A stretch of DNA of 64,000 nucleotides from Paenibacillus sp. Root52 (lineage in GTDB: Bacteria > Bacillota > Bacilli > Paenibacillales > Paenibacillaceae): assembly GCF_001426865.1 (NCBI RefSeq), contig NZ_LMFO01000004.1:114522-178521 (forward strand), given 5' to 3'. Under the pieces are notes generated by a model. It was not told the origin of the DNA and did not search any database. It saw nothing but the letters and a program-made list of their open reading frames with translations. This document shows, one piece after another, positions 19,372 through 29,180 of the stretch (the first letter of the stretch is position 1; every line of letters begins with the position of its first letter). The translations under genes and the position numbers were made by a program.

Positions 19372-22300
19372 TTACTTAATTTCAAAATCTTTAAGTGCAT
19401 TGTTTTTAGTAGCATCTACACTGTTAATTTCATCTGTAATCAGTTTAACGCTATTACCAGAGAACTTAACGTTGTAAACATTAAGATTACCAACTGCAAC
19501 AGTTGTTGTTACTGTTAAAACAATTTCATTGCCGTTGACAATTTCAACATCAGTTACAGTAGCAGCAGAGTTATTCAAAGTTACTGTAAACAACTGGCGA
19601 GCTGGGAATGCAGCATTAGAGTTATCTACTACATTTTTAGTTGTTTTGAATGCTACTTTGTACTCATTTGCTGTCGAAGTACTCGTAATTGTTGGTGCTT
19701 TTCCATCCCACTCAGGCTTAATAGTATTAGTTACTACTACTGCTGGATCCAATTTCACCAAGTTACCATAAGTATCTTGTGTGTAAGTTGTTCCAGATTT
19801 AGTTTCTACTTTCAAAGTGTTCAGAGCAAAGTCCAACGGAAGTTTATTGTTATCAAACTTCAATGTAAGTGTTTTACCATTAGCAGATAGTGTAGCATCA
19901 TTCGGTTGATAAGTTACACTTGTTGCACTTGCTGGCGTATATGTTGCAACAAAATCTTGTGCATAAGCATTGCTAACTGGTGTTGTAAACTCCAATTTCA
20001 ATTCAGTAGCACTTGAAGCTTCTACAGTAGTAGGAGCAACAGAGATCGCTGCGTTTCTTCCAACAATTTCTTTGGAAAGTACATATCTATTTGCAGTAGT
20101 AGATCCACTGTAAATATAGTTCCCGTTGTCAAGATACTTACCAGTTGTATCGGCAACATAACTCACAACAATTTTATTACCCGCAGCAAGTTTCACATTG
20201 TTACGTTTAGTTACACGAACAGTATCAGCGGAAATCAGCTCGATATCCGAGTCATTCGGTGTCAATTGATAGAACTGACCAGCTTGTTCAACAACATATT
20301 TTTCAGCTTTTAAAGCATTTCCTTCGCCAGAAGTAGCAAGAGCTTTATTGAACTGAATGTATACTTCACGAGCATCATCAATGTTATTGGAATCTGTGTA
20401 TGCACGGACAACTTGACCATATGCTGCATCTTTAACAGACAAATTAATTGTCACTGGCAACAGAACGTTTGCTGCATAAGCAGTATCACGCAGACCGGAT
20501 ACAGTCAAACTGTAGTTGTCGTCTTTCAGATTAGAACCAAAGTTGATTTTCACAATTTTGTTACCGCTGTTCGCAACAAACTCTGGAGTACGGATTGGGT
20601 TACCATCAGAGTTCAAACCATTTGCATTTGGGACTTTGCCATCAGCATTTTTCAAAACGTAGTTGGAACGATCAGTAATACTGCTTGTAGCAAGAGCTTT
20701 GCTAAATTGAACTTCAGCAATGTAGTCACCGCTCACGCCTTCTTGATAGAACTTAGAAGTTACAACAGTTGGACGAGTAGAATCCAAAGAAGAAGTAACA
20801 TCATGCTCTACATTACCAGTGTTACCACTGTAATCTCTAACACCAGTCAAGAAGATTTTGTTGTCAGTGTAGCTAAGTGCTTTCTCGCCAAATGTGAGGG
20901 TTACCTTGTTTCCACTAATTTCAGTTTTCACTGGTTTAACAGAAGAAACGTTAGCATACGCACCGGATACCGCTTTAACCGGCTCATCGAATTCAACTAC
21001 AACTTTTTGCAAGTCGTTAGTTTTTGCAGAAACTACTTTAGGTGCTGCAGTGTCAGCAGTAGCCGTGAAAGTTTTCTCTACTGGAACTACAGTTAGACCA
21101 GAGAAATCTTTAACATTGCTTACACGTAGAGTATGTTGACCTTCAGTCAAGTTTGTTTCAGCAATAATCACATTAGGATATACATAAGTAAGAGATGCAG
21201 CAATGTTTTTATCGTCGATACGGAAGTTACTTGAAGTAAGATTCGTATTTACGATTGGCTCACTGAACTCAATTTTGAATGCTTTTGTTCCCAGAGCTGT
21301 AACTTCTTTAACTTCTGGAACTGTCACATCAAGCGGTGTGAAAGCAACACGTTGAGTAATCGTTTTAGTATTGTCAGCGTTCTTAACGTTGTTTACTTGT
21401 ACAAACGTTTCACGTTGACTTGGCAATACATTTTCTACTTGACCAGGCAAGAAACTGGAAGTGCGATCTGCCAACAACAATGTTACTGTTGTTTTGTCAT
21501 CAGACAATGTAGCAGATGCAATTTGTTTACCATCAGAGTTAGCACTGTTTTCAATTACATAGTTGTTTTCATTTTCAGCAGATACTGCATCTACAGTACC
21601 ATCGAATTTAACAACAACTTCTTTCAAGTTAGATGCAGATGCAGAGACAACTGCTTGTGCTGTTGTAGTTTCATAAGTAACTGTATGTTTGAAGTCACGA
21701 TCGTTATACTTGAAGGAAACTTCAGTTGCTTTATTAGCTTCAAGAGCTTTATCCAAAGTCACTTTAACAGATTCGCCATCACTCATTTTGAAAGTAACAA
21801 CTTTACCTGCTTCAGATACTTCGTAAGAAGATACTTTCAGGTTTTGAGCTTCGTCAATTACGTAAGCTGCTCCTACGAGCAATTCACGGGAAGCGTTACC
21901 TGCGAAGTTAGCGTTAGCATCCAAGAATCCAGCGTTAATTGCTGCTTGAACGTAACCTTTAGCCCATGCCGGAGCACTGTTGTTAGTTTCAGCTGGGATT
22001 TCCAGATCGAGTGCACGAGTAAGGATTGTAGCCATCTCGGACACAGTTACTTTACCGTTGAAGTCGAAGATTTTCTTTTCAACGTTTTTACCTTCCATGA
22101 TACCTGCAGCAGTTACTGCTTCAATGTAAGGTACAGCCCAGTTCTTAGCTGTGTAGTTTTGGTCAGTGTAAGACAATTGGCCCGTGATTTCTTTCAGGCC
22201 GAGCAATTTAGTGATGACTTTAGCGAACTCAGCACGAGTCATGTCTTTTTCAAGACCTGCTGTACCATCTGGATAACCATTGAAGATACCTTTTGCTTTC

Positions 22301-22410
22301 AATGCATCAAACTTTTGTTGTGGTGAAACTGCTGTATCACCGAATGCTACAGATGCAAACATTGAGAATGCCATTGCTGTAGACAACGCTACGGATAAAA
22401 TTTTCTTCAT
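19372..22410 (-). CDS. Probable major S-layer protein (N-terminal SLH domains)
   Basis: The 1012-residue product from ATG 22410 has a classic signal peptide (MKKILSVALSTAMAFSMFAS, cleavage near VAFG). Three SLH repeats cover about 30-200 (MTRAEFAKVITKLLGL and relatives). A long array of Ig-like Big_5/SwmB modules makes up the rest (about 290-1010), ending in KDFEIK. N-terminal SLH plus a beta-rich body, a strong promoter and a roughly 200-base leader are typical of abundant S-layer proteins. An in-frame ATG at 22482 with its own AAAGGGGG gives an alternative start adding 24 residues (see findings). The SLH domains are expected to bind the pyruvylated wall polymer made by the tagO/tagA/csaB genes nearby. 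Confidence 0.9.
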   Translation of the reverse strand: MKKILSVALSTAMAFSMFASVAFGDTAVSPQQKFDALKAKGIFNGYPDGTAGLEKDMTRAEFAKVITKLLGLKEITGQLSYTDQNYTAKNWAVPYIEAVTAAGIMEGKNVEKKIFDFNGKVTVSEMATILTRALDLEIPAETNNSAPAWAKGYVQAAINAGFLDANANFAGNASRELLVGAAYVIDEAQNLKVSSYEVSEAGKVVTFKMSDGESVKVTLDKALEANKATEVSFKYNDRDFKHTVTYETTTAQAVVSASASNLKEVVVKFDGTVDAVSAENENNYVIENSANSDGKQIASATLSDDKTTVTLLLADRTSSFLPGQVENVLPSQRETFVQVNNVKNADNTKTITQRVAFTPLDVTVPEVKEVTALGTKAFKIEFSEPIVNTNLTSSNFRIDDKNIAASLTYVYPNVIIAETNLTEGQHTLRVSNVKDFSGLTVVPVEKTFTATADTAAPKVVSAKTNDLQKVVVEFDEPVKAVSGAYANVSSVKPVKTEISGNKVTLTFGEKALSYTDNKIFLTGVRDYSGNTGNVEHDVTSSLDSTRPTVVTSKFYQEGVSGDYIAEVQFSKALATSSITDRSNYVLKNADGKVPNANGLNSDGNPIRTPEFVANSGNKIVKINFGSNLKDDNYSLTVSGLRDTAYAANVLLPVTINLSVKDAAYGQVVRAYTDSNNIDDAREVYIQFNKALATSGEGNALKAEKYVVEQAGQFYQLTPNDSDIELISADTVRVTKRNNVKLAAGNKIVVSYVADTTGKYLDNGNYIYSGSTTANRYVLSKEIVGRNAAISVAPTTVEASSATELKLEFTTPVSNAYAQDFVATYTPASATSVTYQPNDATLSANGKTLTLKFDNNKLPLDFALNTLKVETKSGTTYTQDTYGNLVKLDPAVVVTNTIKPEWDGKAPTITSTSTANEYKVAFKTTKNVVDNSNAAFPARQLFTVTLNNSAATVTDVEIVNGNEIVLTVTTTVAVGNLNVYNVKFSGNSVKLITDEINSVDATKNNALKDFEIK

Positions 22411-22499
22411 AACCTTTTTTTCTCCTCCTTGGGTGTTCATAACATTGTAATTTTCTTTAATAGGGTTGCTCTTATTTCTCATATATTGTTGCACCCCCT
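22411..22499 (-). promoter_or_regulatory. Tandem ribosome binding sites of the S-layer gene
   Basis: Two start codons in the same frame each have a Shine-Dalgarno sequence: AAAGGGGGTG nine bases before ATG 22482, and AAGGAGGAG thirteen bases before ATG 22410. The codons between them are open and polar (NKSNPIKENYNV). Confidence 0.65.
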
Positions 22500-22619
22500 T
22501 TCCAGAGTTCTGAGCAAGTTAATATAAATGATGTCTGTGAGCTTATCACAGAAACTTGTAAACTAGTTCGTAAAGCAGAATCATACGAAAATAGAGTAGT
22601 TTCCTAATCCTACCTACGT

Positions 22620-22648
22620 ATTATACAATGGGTCTTGCGAGTCGTAAA
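22620..22648 (-). promoter_or_regulatory. Sigma-A promoter of the S-layer gene
   Basis: On the minus strand TTTACG (22643-22648), 17 bases, then a perfect TATAAT (22620-22625). The transcript would start near 22613, giving a leader of about 200 bases. The rest of the gap to 22946 is AT-rich with no gene. Confidence 0.7.
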
Positions 22649-22946
22649 GCAATTTTTTCTAATAAATAGACAAGATTCTTCACGAGGTCATTCTTGGAAA
22701 GTCCCCCAATGTTTTTGACTCTACATCTTAAACGCAGTAGATTCTGAAAAGTTGCGGATTCCACAAAAAAAATTTTGAATTTATTTATGTACTGTTACCG
22801 TGCGGGCCTTCTTGAAATTCAAAACCTCGTCAAACCATTGATACAACAGCGTTTCCAACTCTTAGGATTTGTTTCCACTTGAATGCCAACGTTTAAATAT
22901 ACCCTCCATTTTTATCCTTGAACCGACATTTTTCTCAAATTTAAAA

Positions 22947-22978
22947 ATAAAAAAAAGCATCCTCGAAAGGATGCTTTT
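22947..22978 (-). terminator. Rho-independent terminator
   Basis: Minus-strand stem AAGCATCC/GGATGCTT followed by eight T, directly after the 113-residue gene. Confidence 0.9.
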
Positions 22979-22999
22979 GCGTATTCTTGGCTATATTGG

Positions 23000-23341
23000 T
23001 TAGCGAATTTTCATCGCAAGTTCAATAATTTGGGCACGCATTTGTGGGTCACTATTCAATCTCAGATACATATCATCGATCGAAAGTCTGTTCTCACGAT
23101 ACGTTTTCTCATGCTTCATTGTTGTATGAGACCATTCAATTAGTTCATTCTCAGCCAAGACCAAATTATTGTATGCATCATGGAATCCAGTAGACTGTAC
23201 AAGTCCTTCCATGACTTCCTGAGAGATCTCTTGTGTCTTACGTGTATCTTCCAACTTTTTCTCCAGAATGACTGCCTGCTTCTCGAACTGTGTCTTTGCC
23301 TTCATGTAGCCCAACTGAGCTTTTGAATAAATCGGTTTCAT
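23000..23341 (-). CDS. Small coiled-coil protein, unknown
   Basis: The 113-residue product is almost entirely helical and charged (KTQFEKQAVILEKKLEDTRK, then YNNLVLAENELIEWSHTTMK) with no signal peptide or membrane segment, so it should be cytoplasmic. It has a GAGGGTG ribosome binding site about 11 bases before the ATG and its own terminator. It lies between two large surface-protein genes on the same strand, which hints at a link to S-layer expression or export. I do not recognise the family. Confidence 0.75.
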   Translation of the reverse strand: MKPIYSKAQLGYMKAKTQFEKQAVILEKKLEDTRKTQEISQEVMEGLVQSTGFHDAYNNLVLAENELIEWSHTTMKHEKTYRENRLSIDDMYLRLNSDPQMRAQIIELAMKIR

Positions 23342-23481
23342 TAGCTAACTTCACCCTCTAGATCATTGTGTATTTACCGTTATTGTATCTTAAACTCTAG
23401 CAAATTACAAAATTAGTTATTGGTAATAAATCTGTTTCTTCTATTATAAAAGTGTTCTTTACAGCTTGATGAACAATCATG

Positions 23482-23517
23482 AAAAGACCTGCCCCTTTAA
23501 TGTAAGGGACAGGTCCT
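23482..23517 (-). terminator. Rho-independent terminator of the SLH-protein gene
   Basis: Minus-strand stem GACCTGTCCCTT/AGGGGCAGGTC followed by TTTT, about 30 bases beyond the stop at 23546. Confidence 0.85.
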
Positions 23518-23545
23518 TCCTAAATACATTGATAAAACCCTTGAA

Positions 23546-26500
23546 TTAACTCAAGTTTTTAGGGAATACTTTCGTACTCTTCTTCAGCAATTCCACGGCA
23601 ATTTTACCTGCTTCTGCGCGAGTCAGATTACCTTTTGGATTAAAGGCAAACTGTGGTTTGCTCTGCCCTGCAACAGTTACTGGTGAACCTTCCATGATTT
23701 TGGCTTTGGTAACAGCTTGTATCGCAGGTCCGGCATAATTCTCCATGCTCCCTGAATCAATGAACGACTTAGCCAAGGCAGTCTTTAGCTTAGTATCGTT
23801 AGCAGCCAGTTTGAGTTCAAGTGCTCTTGCGATCATTACTGCCGCCTGTTCCCGTGTAAGTGGTCTGTCTGGGCCGAACACACCATCAGTTAATCCAGTG
23901 ATAATACCTGCTCTCGCTGCTGTTTCAATACTGTCATAATCCCAAGCAACTGAACTAGTACCAGTCGATACATCTGTAAAGGTTGGTCTGTTGTCTGATG
24001 TAATTGGAAGATTGAGCCCTTTAACCAACAGTGTCGCAAATTCCCCTCTAGATGTACGATCGTCTGTGCCGAATTGCTCGAACCGAAGTGGAGCCATAAA
24101 CCCTTTAGCGTATAAAGCATTCAAGATATTTCTTGCCCAGCCATGATTGGTAATGTCGTTGTAACTTCTTCTCAATTTCATAACTTTATAATACCCAAAA
24201 TTGTCAAATGGTACTGTAATGGTTTTCTTTTTAGAATCAACCTCACCACCAATCCGCTTCCATTCACGATTTGGAGTGTAATAGAATACGGAAATAGTTG
24301 AACCAGCATCATCCACAACATTGGAATCGTAAGTTAACTTTAATGTTCCTCTCTGAGAAGGCTTAATCTTTCTTTCAGATGGGGTCTGAGGATTCCCATA
24401 GAAAGACTCCATAGTATAAGGACCTAGACCATTAGTGCCCGCCTTGTAGGTTGAAGTTCCTCTTTCTCCTGTCTCACCCAAACCACCACTAATCCAATAA
24501 ATATCGGAAATAGGGCTGAAATTTATAGAGTCTCCAACAATTGCCGAGAACCTTCTGTAGTATTCCTCAGGCACCGTTAGTGGATTTGGATCATCATCTG
24601 CTTTCTTGAATCCAACAATGCTCCCATAATCATTACGACGTTCAACGATTCCTGTAGTTGGATCAGCAATCCCGAACAACAGCTTGTTATCCGGATAAAA
24701 CGTCTTAATGCCATTGACATCGGTACTTTCCATAACAGTTCCTTTAGGAAAGCTTAATTCAAGTTCTTTATTAAAGGTAGTGTATTTATTAGTTACTTTT
24801 GGAGCCATGTATTGCGAATCTACTCCTGTAGCCCCAGTGTAAAAGACCTCAATCGTGTCTGTTGTTTTTACCCCATCCCGATCAATCGTAAGTTTAATTT
24901 TGTTAGACTTGTCCTGCTTCAGCCCCACGTAATCTAGCACAAAACGATTATCTGTCCCTTCAAGTTTCTTAGCATTCTCTTTATCAATAACAATTGAGGT
25001 AGCACCTTCAGCTTCAATATCAAAATGCACGAAGTTTTTGTTTACAACAATTTTGTTACCAGAGGTAGGTTGGGGAGATAGCATTCGGTATCCCGCTGCT
25101 TCCCTAATAATTTCAATTTTTTGGCTTGTTTTTGCACCTGTTTTATTGAACAGATCCAATGTGTAAATATACGTTCCAGGAGTGTCTGCTTTTAGGTTTT
25201 CGAGACGAACCAGAAAATCCTGCTGTTTCCCTATGCGATCAACAACAACAGTATCAGGCTGATTGTCTAATGCATATTGTGTATCAATTTTTAATCCTTG
25301 ATCGGTCCAAACTGTATCACCTGCAGCTCCATCAGGAATATCTAGATCAAAAATTTTTTGAGTTCCCATACTCAGAGACATTCGAGTTGCTCCCGCACCA
25401 CGGAGCACCAAATCAAATTTTTTCAAACTTGTTGTGTATTTTTTATCTGCTAATATAAATTCAGGTGAAAGAGACAGTAAATTTTTCACCCACAAATCAT
25501 CTGGATTGTATGGTTCTACAAATCTCGGGCGATCCTTAGTTGGAGTCGGTACGAAGCTCTGAATAGTCGACACATTGTTATCGTTGATGTATATCCTAAG
25601 TTCCTTAGATACTTGATTTAACTGTCCTTTGTCGCCTTTTCCTGTACCTGTAAGTACAATCCGATTTTCTCCAAAGAACAACGGCCCTGTATTACCATCA
25701 ATTTTAATCTTCAAACCTTTGAAATTCCCATCTTTGTCCAAGGCCAACTTTTCCTGTACAGGATCAGTTCCCGCTTCAGGGTGTGTTGAAAAAACCTTTA
25801 CTCCATTAGCGAAAATTTCAGCTACAAAATAGTCACTATCTAACGTAGTAAAATCAACATACTTTCCGTTGAGTTCTATTTCTCTAGGTGATCCCTGTTT
25901 CAATTCATAAGTTTGTCCATCAGATAAATTCTCAACAAAAATATAATTCTTTGAGGCAAACGAGATCGTAGCATTTCGGCCTGTTGCTGATTTATCAAAC
26001 TTAAATTGTACAGTCTGGGTTCCGTTTATAAATCCCGAAATTTTATAAATATACTTCGTTGAAGAGACCTCTTGTATTGGTTCAGAAAGCTCTATACTAC
26101 TCGTTCCTAACGGAAGATATTGCGCCATCAATTTTTCCTGAGGTTTTGTACTTGTTTCCACCAAAATATAAAAATCAGGAGAGGTTACACTAGCTCCATT
26201 CAAAGGAACTCCATCAGGAATTGCACCTCCTGGTTTAAAATCCTTGAGATATTTTAAATTGGTAATCACTGTTTCGTTTTCTAAGTATACAAAATCCATA
26301 TTCGTGGTTGCAGTCTTACCACCATACTTAACTGACAATGAATGTTCCTGTACTCGGTCAGGCTTAGTCACAGGAGGTGTATCCGTTGTAGTTATAGTTT
26401 TGAACGTTATAGATGGAATCTCAAAGGAGATCAATACATACGAAGGAGTATTAATTCCTATACTAGGGATCGGCGTAACATTAGGTGTAATTGGTGAAGC

Positions 26501-27457
26501 AACTCCATCAACTTTGATTTCAGTTGCAGTACTGCTTTTGTCATCAGGAAGTAATAATTCTACTTTGACGCTTGCCTGTGTTGGATCCCCTCCATAGGTG
26601 GGAGTTTCAGATAGCATACTTTGGGCTATTCCGCCGCTCTCTGTCAGATCCAACTGGGAGAATGGATTTTGATCATCGTAGTACATTAATGAATAATTGA
26701 ACACATTTTTATCCACGCCACTCTCAATTGTGATCTGGAGATCATTATTTCCAGATTTTAAATTGAGTACTGGCGAATTGAATATAAAGTCTAGTGGCGA
26801 AAGGGCAGTTGGTAAAGGCTGACCACCATTAAGTGATACAGTTACTTTCGAAGAATTATGTGCAGTACCTTGCAAGGTTACTTGTTCCGTATCTACTACA
26901 ACCTGAGATCCTTCGTTTAAATTTAGACTATCCGGCCCTCCAAGAACTTGGAGCTTTTCAATGTATGGAACTGCATCATACAAGATGTAAAAACTCTCGG
27001 AACGTTCACTCGGCCCTTGCGAACCTGTAAACGTGATTTTATTCATTCCTGGAAACAATGTAAGATTAGCACGAAAACGGTTATCGGGACGGTTCGGATC
27101 GACAGTTATTAACCCCGGTGCTACACGCGTAGACTCTGGTGTCCATGTGCCATCCTTAAGGTTCATTAACTGAATATTCACACCCAGAGTAGATCCTGTT
27201 ACATTGGTAAAAGTTCCTGTCAATACTTGCTCAGCATTTGTCACATTAAACGCATTACTTCGTGTCAAGCCGTTTGTCTCACCACTTCTCATATCTAGGC
27301 CAACTGTATCTTTCAATGGTACGTTACCTACGTTATCTGGAGTAAAATAACTCGTCTGTCCTGCCGCCGATGCGACGGGTGCAAAACCTGCTGGTATTAG
27401 TGATACAACCAGTGCCACCATCATTAGCCAAATCATCGGCTTCTTCATACGTTGCAT
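23546..27457 (-). CDS. Large surface protein with C-terminal SLH domains
   Basis: The 1303-residue product has a signal peptide (residues 1-32, ends VASAAG) and a long beta-rich body of repeated modules (about 35-1110; recurring patterns such as FTGSQGPSERSESFYILYD). Three SLH domains lie at about 1125-1295 (TSRGEFATLLVKGL, LTREQAAVMIARAL, LTRAEAGKIAVELL). AAGGAG lies ten bases before ATG 27457. Like the 1276-residue protein it carries its SLH domains at the C-terminus, so this block holds both N- and C-terminal SLH architectures. It is expected to attach to the secondary cell wall polymer. No catalytic domain is seen. Confidence 0.9.
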   Translation of the reverse strand: MQRMKKPMIWLMMVALVVSLIPAGFAPVASAAGQTSYFTPDNVGNVPLKDTVGLDMRSGETNGLTRSNAFNVTNAEQVLTGTFTNVTGSTLGVNIQLMNLKDGTWTPESTRVAPGLITVDPNRPDNRFRANLTLFPGMNKITFTGSQGPSERSESFYILYDAVPYIEKLQVLGGPDSLNLNEGSQVVVDTEQVTLQGTAHNSSKVTVSLNGGQPLPTALSPLDFIFNSPVLNLKSGNNDLQITIESGVDKNVFNYSLMYYDDQNPFSQLDLTESGGIAQSMLSETPTYGGDPTQASVKVELLLPDDKSSTATEIKVDGVASPITPNVTPIPSIGINTPSYVLISFEIPSITFKTITTTDTPPVTKPDRVQEHSLSVKYGGKTATTNMDFVYLENETVITNLKYLKDFKPGGAIPDGVPLNGASVTSPDFYILVETSTKPQEKLMAQYLPLGTSSIELSEPIQEVSSTKYIYKISGFINGTQTVQFKFDKSATGRNATISFASKNYIFVENLSDGQTYELKQGSPREIELNGKYVDFTTLDSDYFVAEIFANGVKVFSTHPEAGTDPVQEKLALDKDGNFKGLKIKIDGNTGPLFFGENRIVLTGTGKGDKGQLNQVSKELRIYINDNNVSTIQSFVPTPTKDRPRFVEPYNPDDLWVKNLLSLSPEFILADKKYTTSLKKFDLVLRGAGATRMSLSMGTQKIFDLDIPDGAAGDTVWTDQGLKIDTQYALDNQPDTVVVDRIGKQQDFLVRLENLKADTPGTYIYTLDLFNKTGAKTSQKIEIIREAAGYRMLSPQPTSGNKIVVNKNFVHFDIEAEGATSIVIDKENAKKLEGTDNRFVLDYVGLKQDKSNKIKLTIDRDGVKTTDTIEVFYTGATGVDSQYMAPKVTNKYTTFNKELELSFPKGTVMESTDVNGIKTFYPDNKLLFGIADPTTGIVERRNDYGSIVGFKKADDDPNPLTVPEEYYRRFSAIVGDSINFSPISDIYWISGGLGETGERGTSTYKAGTNGLGPYTMESFYGNPQTPSERKIKPSQRGTLKLTYDSNVVDDAGSTISVFYYTPNREWKRIGGEVDSKKKTITVPFDNFGYYKVMKLRRSYNDITNHGWARNILNALYAKGFMAPLRFEQFGTDDRTSRGEFATLLVKGLNLPITSDNRPTFTDVSTGTSSVAWDYDSIETAARAGIITGLTDGVFGPDRPLTREQAAVMIARALELKLAANDTKLKTALAKSFIDSGSMENYAGPAIQAVTKAKIMEGSPVTVAGQSKPQFAFNPKGNLTRAEAGKIAVELLKKSTKVFPKNLS

Positions 27458-27543
27458 TCCATCATCTCTCCTTCTTTTAAGTCAGTTAGAGTTATATATC
27501 GGACAGAAGGTTCCAATTATTTAGTAAAAACAGCAAAAAAAAC

Positions 27544-27571
27544 AAAAAACCTTATCCACGAGGGATAAGGC
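27544..27571 (-). terminator. Rho-independent terminator of tagO
   Basis: Minus-strand stem CCTTATCC/GGATAAGG followed by a T-rich tail, about 50 bases beyond the tagO stop. Confidence 0.9.
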
Positions 27572-27621
27572 TTGGGGCAGGGAAAATGGTATATATAGCG
27601 TTAGGCATATCGTTTATTATG

Positions 27622-28749
27622 TTATGATTTCGAGCGAGTCTCTGGACTTAGTTTGACGCGCATGCGCATCAGGAAATTAATAACTGGCCTTCTGGTTTTG
27701 CTGACTAAGCCAATGACCTCTGCGCCGACCTGTAGGAAGAACATCATGATACAGATCACGACGAACGTCACCCAGTTGGCTTCGAACATGGCAGCAGACG
27801 ATTGGATAATCGCAAGCACACCGAAGAATGCAGCAATACCGTAGATGATCAGCACCGTCTGGCGGTGACTGAATCCAAGCTCACGTAAGCAGTGATGCAA
27901 GTGGCCTTTGTCCGGTGAGAAAATCGGCTTCCGTTGTACCGCACGACGAATGATCGCGAAGAAGGTATCCGAGAGCGGCACACCGATGATGATCAGCGGT
28001 GTAATGAAGGACACAACTGCAATTTGCTTGAATCCGAGCATAGACAGCATCGCCAGTGAGAAACCAAGGAATAGTGACCCGGTATCTCCCATGAAGATCT
28101 TCGCCGGATGGAAGTTGAAGAACAAGAACCCGATAATACTTCCGAGCAACACAAGACACATCAAGGCAATCATCATGTTCCCCATCAAGAAGGACATCAC
28201 GGCGATTGTACCAATCGCAATACCGGACACGCCGGCTGCCAGACCGTCTAGGCCATCAATCAGGTTGATCGCATTCGTTACCCCAACAATCCAGAAGATA
28301 GTCAGCGGAATCGCTACCCAAGCCTCCAGTGAAGAATACGCATCCTGAAATGGAATGTTAACGAAGTCTACGCGAATATTGAAGCCAAACACAACAACTG
28401 AAGCAGCAACGATCTGTCCAAGCAGCTTCACTTTGGCTGACAATTCAAACCGATCATCCAGTGCACCAATCAGTACGATAATCGTACCACCGATTAGAAA
28501 TGCACTAACAAAACTCATATCTCTCGTTGTAAACCATGCAGACACAAAAGGCAGCAAGGCTGCAACTGTAATAATAAAAGCTAGGAAAATTCCGAGTCCA
28601 CCTAGACGTGGCATAATCCGAGTGTGCACTTTACGTGCATTCGGCGTATCCATCGCGCCAATACGTACTGCGAACTTTTTGACAAGCGGTGTCAGGGCAA
28701 GAGCCAGTCCCATTGACACGATAAATCCAATGATAAAGATCGCTACCAT
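27622..28749 (-). CDS. tagO: Undecaprenyl-phosphate GlcNAc-1-phosphate transferase (TagO/WecA family)
   Basis: Integral membrane enzyme of 375 residues with about ten hydrophobic segments. It transfers GlcNAc-1-phosphate from UDP-GlcNAc to undecaprenyl phosphate, the first step of teichoic acid and secondary cell wall polymer synthesis. Motifs: ALDDRFELS (D98-D99), NAINLIDGLDGLAAG (about 159-173), FMGDTGSLFLG (about 219-229) and the HLHH motif in the last third. MraY and TagO/WecA share this fold; the PNARKVHTR and IDGLDGLA signatures favour TagO. It has a GGGGGTC site before ATG 28749 and its own terminator. Confidence 0.92.
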   Translation of the reverse strand: MVAIFIIGFIVSMGLALALTPLVKKFAVRIGAMDTPNARKVHTRIMPRLGGLGIFLAFIITVAALLPFVSAWFTTRDMSFVSAFLIGGTIIVLIGALDDRFELSAKVKLLGQIVAASVVVFGFNIRVDFVNIPFQDAYSSLEAWVAIPLTIFWIVGVTNAINLIDGLDGLAAGVSGIAIGTIAVMSFLMGNMMIALMCLVLLGSIIGFLFFNFHPAKIFMGDTGSLFLGFSLAMLSMLGFKQIAVVSFITPLIIIGVPLSDTFFAIIRRAVQRKPIFSPDKGHLHHCLRELGFSHRQTVLIIYGIAAFFGVLAIIQSSAAMFEANWVTFVVICIMMFFLQVGAEVIGLVSKTRRPVINFLMRMRVKLSPETRSKS

Positions 28750-28912
28750 TTGAACATTCGACCCCCAATTATAATGCCGTGCATAATGTTAAATCCCCTG
28801 ATCTCTGTTCGAGGTTTGTTCATTCAACAAAGTTCACATTCCTAATCGAACTTCCTGAATCCTCTTTTCTATATATAAAATTACTTGTAGACATGTTTAA
28901 TGATGAATATCT

Positions 28913-29063
28913 GTTACACGTTAACGGAAAGAGCAAGGAAAACCTGGAGAAGTGCAACGTTCGCATTTATCACCGGATTTCTCCCTTATATAAGGGGAAT
29001 AAAAGAAATCTGGGGATAACGGCGATCGAAAGGTTGCCTTGATCTTGTAGTGGTAAGTGTAAC
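28913..29063. repeat. Hairpin repeat family, copy A (reverse orientation)
   Basis: About 151 bp with GTTACAC/GTGTAAC-like ends. The core (TAACGGCGATCG in this orientation) and an apical CCCTTATATAAGGGG hairpin match the other six copies. Here the long stem carries two mismatches. It sits between tagO and tagA; the rest of that 431-base gap shows nothing else. Confidence 0.75.
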
Positions 29064-29180
29064 GTTCTACTCATTTCAGTGGCACACATGTAATCCAGAA
29101 CGAATTATACGCTGAACCCCAACGAAACGCCAACCTCAATTTTTAGCAAAAACACGCATTTTTCTCGTATTAGCCTATAT

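Noticed and set aside
20413..22326. Long plus-strand open frames opposite the S-layer gene (227 and 324 codons)
   Set aside because: They mirror the codon bias of the minus-strand S-layer gene, are rich in Cys/Phe/Asn, lack ribosome binding sites and resemble no protein.
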